Source: Okapia johnstoni
Lineage: Eukaryota > Chordata > Mammalia > Artiodactyla > Giraffidae
Direction of reading: 5' to 3'
Assembly: GCA_024291935.2 (NCBI GenBank)
Contig: CM044317.1
Location: 58,580,730 to 58,644,729, forward strand
DNA: 64,000 nucleotides
Every line of letters begins with the position of its first letter. Position 1 is the stretch's first letter. The notes beneath the pieces are model-generated. The model was not told the origin of the DNA, made no database searches, and worked only from the letters and a program-made list of their open reading frames with translations. Shown here one piece after another: positions 59,853 through 64,000 of the stretch. The translations under genes and the position numbers were made by a program.

Positions 59853-62751
59853 ATCATTCTCTGCCCCAATATTTTTCAGTCGATTGCAGGGCCCATTTTT
59901 CTCAGCACCCTGGTTACTCTGCCCGGTATTATGATACTGCCACAAGCAAACTGCTCAGAGGCCCAAGCTTCAGTGTGCTTTCTGGAGACTAAATGTGCTG
60001 TTCTATTCTGAAGACTTTCACCAATTAGATCTCTGCCAAGAGACTTAAAGCTACTCCTAAATATAGAATGTCTGTATTGCAGCTCCATGTCCTGCAGCTA
60101 CATCCAGGTGCCAGAACAAACTGATAAATATTTATGCACTTTGTGCCTGTCTGATAAATAAACCAGGATGGCATTACTTGTCCCGCTAAACTTAATGTTT
60201 AGTTTCAAGATCCTTTACTGGTGATTTAAACCCTGAACAGGTTATGTTTAAAACTTTAAACACTGCAACCTAGAAACTTATTTTTTAGTAGATGCTTAAA
60301 AAAACAAACTAAAAAAACCTGCTTCAATATTTATTCTTTTCTTTTGTTAACCCCTGGCTTACTTTCTAGATTTTTGAAAAATTTTCAGTCAGATGCTTAA
60401 TTTTGTTTTTTATGTTTGTAATTAAATGTTTAAGGTGATGAATTTTTCTCTGAGATCTGCTATGGCTATCTAGAATCTTGTATGTACTGTTTGTTTAATA
60501 AGGAATGTTAAAATTTCCAAATAGAAGGATCATTTGTTTTCTGAGTTTACTAGCTTTATAGAATTGTATTGATAAAACGTTTGTAATATTTCTACTTTCT
60601 GAAATTTATTAAGGTTTTCTTTGTAGTCTAAGATATGGTCAATTATTTAACATTTCATATAAATGTTTTCCATAACTTGAAAAGATACATTATATTCTCT
60701 AATATTCGGTTAGAGAGTTTGATATATAATCAAAAGGTTTACTTTATAATGTTGTTTAGATCTTTAGTAATTGTACTTATTTCTAATCACTTGTCTTGGT
60801 ATAAGAGCTGTTTACTATTACTAATGTTTCTGACAGTTTCTCATTTTATCTCCTGTAATTTCTGCTTTGTGAGAATTCCTACAGGTTATTTATGTACAGG
60901 AGACACACATTTTAATTCTCTTAGGAAAAAAGCAATCCTAAAGTTTTTATCTCTTTAAAGATGATGAACCACCCCTTATTTATGAATAGCGTTACTTTTA
61001 AAACTGCATTTTTATAAGAAAGAATACCTAATATTGAAGGAGGGTTCTGGTTAAACTGATGGCACTAACTAGCACAGTGTATGTTGCTGGGGGCAGAAGA
61101 CAGGTCTGGGGAGCTGCCTCTGACTTCAGGAGCTCTGGAGGCCCTGCCCATGTCTGCACCTTTTACTAGAAGCCAACTAGGGAATTTTCTAGGAGGGCAA
61201 GTTGCTGCCATTGGGGTAAGAACCTACAAAACAGAAGTTAGGGACACCCAGTGACTAGTGGTTGTACCAACTATAATCACCACTTTGTAGTGGTACAAAA
61301 ACTGGGACAAAGGGGCTGAAAATCAGTTGGTAATCACTTCCAGTGACTTACTGCTGCTTTAACTGTGCATTCAGCAAGAAGCTGTTTCTTCATTTAATAC
61401 ATATGTATGATCACCACCAAGGGCTGGACTCTAGGCTAGGGACAGCTGACTCAGCAGTTAGAGAAGGGCAGGGCCTTTGTCCTCACTTGCTCTCTGGTGA
61501 GGTTGCTCGAGCCACAGTGCTGAGACTGTACAGGATGGCAGGGGGATCAGGGTGAGGCTGCTGCAGGAGTTTAGGGAGAAATAATGGTGGTTGGACTATA
61601 GGATGATAACAGAAGGGAAGCAGGAAAGTTCTTATTTATTTAAGAACTAATTAGTAGATGGATGGGGAGAGGGAAAAGTCAATTTATCATTTCAATAAGC
61701 TAGGTTTCTATGGTTGCATCAATAAAATCATACCTTTCAGATGCTATCATCCTTAATGAAATTCATTTACTGCATTCTGAATGACTAGCTATATACACTA
61801 TATAACTTCGAGTTTTCTGCCAATGCACAACAGCGGCTAGGATGGTGCAGAGGAAACAAGTCTGTAACAGTCCTTAACTATCCTATAACCATACAAATTC
61901 TGAACAGCCTAGTCTCCCCAGAGACGGCTTCTGTCCTGCTGCCCTGTGTGGCAGCTAGGAGTGTCCTCCTAGGAGGCTGTGGATACTCTGACTTGGTTCA
62001 AAAGCCTCTTTTCCTTGTAGGGGCATGGTGCAGAGCCTGGCCTTTACATATTAGTGACTGGATTACTTCAGAGCAGATGAGCTGCTAGGAGCAATTGTAT
62101 AGGAGAGTTCACAACAGAAGAGCTAGTAGGGACCTACGAAAGAGCATCAATCTGTATTCTGAGAAATCTGGGGCCAGGGACATGGCCAATACTATGGAGT
62201 CCAGACTGAAAACCTGATGTCCTATCAGCTGGATTCATTTTCCACTAAATCACACTGGCTCTCAACCATCTGGTTGGTTTTAAAACATTTCAATAACCTT
62301 ATATGTTGCTCATCTAAAGACAAAACAAACTCCACCACAAGATTGTTATTCTTGCCTGAAAGCTAAAAATGTTACTTGAAACATGATGGTATAAGGAGAT
62401 ATAACCAGTCAGTAAGAACTGCAAACCTTCCAAGTTGACTAGCAATTCTCTAAGAAAACCAGATTTCTATGAGAATGGTTAAGTAGATATGGGAGACAAA
62501 GCAATTACTACTTTCTGTTTTAGAAATACTGCTATAAAAGAAACTGGATGGCTGGACAGTACAGTTCTATGGTTCTAATAAACACAGTTTTTAGTAGTTC
62601 AATTATGCTATTTTCAGGATTTTAGAAGTTGATTAACTTAGAATCCTTACTCCACTTTCACATCTCACACTACACCTCCCTCAGGAGTTGACTACATTTC
62701 CCTGAAGACTCAGACTGCTTGGGATTCTGGGTCTATTGAACAAGGCTGTAC

Positions 62752-62961
62752 CTTTACAAGTCGCTCTTGCTGACGTTCCAACTCTCGAATTTCTTGGTTG
62801 AGGATGACTGCAACATGCTGAGGCTGGCTGCGACATTTACTGCAGATGCCGTGCTGAGTCAGGTCATCACACACAGGACAGTGTAAGGTAGTGAAATATT
62901 GTGCGATAGTGCCTTTCCGCCCTTCAAGTTCACTTCGAGAGGAGCTGGTGGCCTTCTGGAT
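62752..62961 (-). CDS. REV3L: REV3L penultimate coding exon (CysA, zinc module)
   Basis: This 210-bp, phase-0 exon encodes 70 residues beginning IQKATSSSRSELEGRKGTIA. It carries the CysA motif C-x2-C-x8-C-x2-C within HCPVCDDLTQHGICSKC (exon Cys 28, 31, 40, 43) and then a charged helix (EIRELERQQERLVK) leading into CysB. CysA of B-family polymerases binds zinc and, in polymerase delta, contacts PCNA. The acceptor (minus) is TATATAG and the donor AAG|GTACAG. The sequence is essentially the mammalian REV3L C-terminus, with no lesions. Confidence 0.97.
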
Positions 62962-64000
62962 CTATATAAACATCAACTCAGAAATAAGTCTAAGCCAGCT
63001 TTGTAGCAGAGTGGCTCTTCTCATGCTAATTACAGGATCACTAAGGCATTATTTCCTGTGTTCAACAAATACTGAATAGCTACTATGTATCAGGCACTGT
63101 TCTAGATAATGGGGCTTTAGGAAAGAACAAAGTCCTTCCTTTATAGCTTAATATCACCAGATATATTGTTTTCTTTTCCTTTTTTGGCAGGAGGGGGGGG
63201 ATGGTCTCAGAAAGGTACAAACTTCCAGTTGTAAATAAGTCATCAGGATATATTATATAGATTAGGAAATACAGTCAATTAATATTGCAGTAACTTTAAA
63301 TGGTAACAGATGATAACTAGATTTTATCATGGTGACCATCTCATTGTCAAATCACTATATTGTATACTTGAAACTAATATCAGATTGTATGTCAATTATA
63401 CCTCAATAAAAAAAAGTTTCTTGTCACTCGGTTTTTTTGGTTGTAATATGTAGATGTATGAAATTATAGGGGGCAAAGGAGATCAGGGAGGACAAATGAA
63501 ATCCAGGTTGAGAGTGGATACTGTTTAAGACTGCAGTTTTGGCCATGGAAGCAAGGTAAAAAAAGTAACCTGTTAGGCATTAAGTTGCAAAATTCAAGCA
63601 AAAGTAAACCTGGAGCATTTCAAATGAAATTAGATAGATGTCACCTAAGCTTCCTTCTTTGAAGTTGATACTGGTTTCAGAGATCTGTCTTCTGATACTC
63701 TTTTCACACTGAAATAACATTATCCTCTTACTATCATTCCCTTGGTGTATTCCCCTGGTGTCGTACAAATCACTCTGCACCAAAGGTATTAGGTTAGCCT
63801 TTTATAAATGCCACTGGTTGAACACTCCTGCTGCTGATGTAATGAAAAACACTAATAGCTTTGTGGTGCAGAGCCAGGGCCCAGCGTTACAGATGCTGGC
63901 CAGCACAGACGGTCTGAAGCACAACTTCACCCTAAGTTTCCCAGCTGATTCTTTTCCTTGAGGCCCTAAGTGCATACTGAGAAAGGAAAAACAATTTAAG
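62962..64000 (-). other. REV3L: REV3L upstream intron, partial
   Basis: Intron sequence continues to the window edge with no further exon recognised. It includes a MIR/L2-like scrap at 63061-63150 (CTACTATGTATCAGGCACTG) and an L1 3' end at 63284-63416. Confidence 0.85.
63284..63416 (+). mobile_element. Old L1 (L1MA-like) 3' end
   Basis: GGTAACAGATGATAACTAGA, TATATTGTATACTTGAAACT and TATGTCAATTATACCTCAAT followed by an A run are the L1MA 3' terminus, antisense to REV3L. Confidence 0.85.

Larger units (their letters stand above)
58878..62751 (-). other. REV3L: REV3L last intron
   Basis: This 3,874-bp intron runs from GTACAG (minus) to CTTTCAG. It contains a run of 20 G at 59833-59852 (C on the sense strand) and a MER5-like element at 59348-59502. 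A diverged L2-like stretch is possible near 61390-61510. No nested gene is recognised. Confidence 0.93.

Overview
The window is nuclear DNA from a ruminant mammal (cow, sheep, goat or a close relative; the species cannot be fixed from this sequence alone). The evidence is spliced genes of recognisable mammalian families together with ruminant-specific retroposons: RTE-type BovB LINEs, tRNA-derived Bov-tA and dimeric BOV-A2 SINEs, a CHR-type SINE and artiodactyl L1s. There are no operons, CRISPR arrays, rRNA genes or functional tRNA genes. In human, SLC16A10, MFSD4B and REV3L are consecutive on 6q21 in the same relative orientation, so this is a conserved syntenic block.

Layout. (1) 1-10.5 kb, + strand: the last two coding exons of SLC16A10 (aromatic amino-acid and thyroid-hormone transporter MCT10/TAT1) at 1047-1275 and 3531-3760, then a probably long AT-rich 3' UTR with several candidate poly(A) signals up to about 10.5 kb. 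(2) 10.5-18.2 kb: intergenic, with old and ruminant repeats. (3) 18.3-19.1 kb: a CpG island holding the MFSD4B promoter and first coding exon, with signs of divergent transcription. (4) 18.99-25.09 kb, + strand: complete MFSD4B (sodium-dependent glucose transporter 1-like, major facilitator superfamily), four coding exons, 525 codons. Its 3' UTR may end near 27.98 kb or reach 34.2 kb. (5) 34.4-55.4 kb: a retrotransposon-dense intergenic block in which the recognised elements of any size are on the minus strand apart from one MLT1 LTR. Its core is an L1 of about 6 kb dismembered by two near-full-length BovB elements, three SINEs and an L1 3' fragment; one BovB is itself split by a BOV-A2. (6) 55.4-64 kb, minus strand: the 3' end of REV3L, the DNA polymerase zeta catalytic subunit. 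The 3' UTR and the last two coding exons carry the CysA (zinc) and CysB (4Fe-4S) modules, separated exactly by an intron.

The three genes have unrelated jobs (plasma-membrane amino-acid/hormone transport, sugar transport, translesion DNA synthesis); they share a neighbourhood, not a pathway. MFSD4B and REV3L converge. I found no wholly new system. The observations most worth checking are an overlapping upstream ORF on MFSD4B, a possible divergent transcript from its CpG island, the four-layer nest of retroelements, and an unclassified hairpin-rich patch next to a poly-T run near 38.5 kb.
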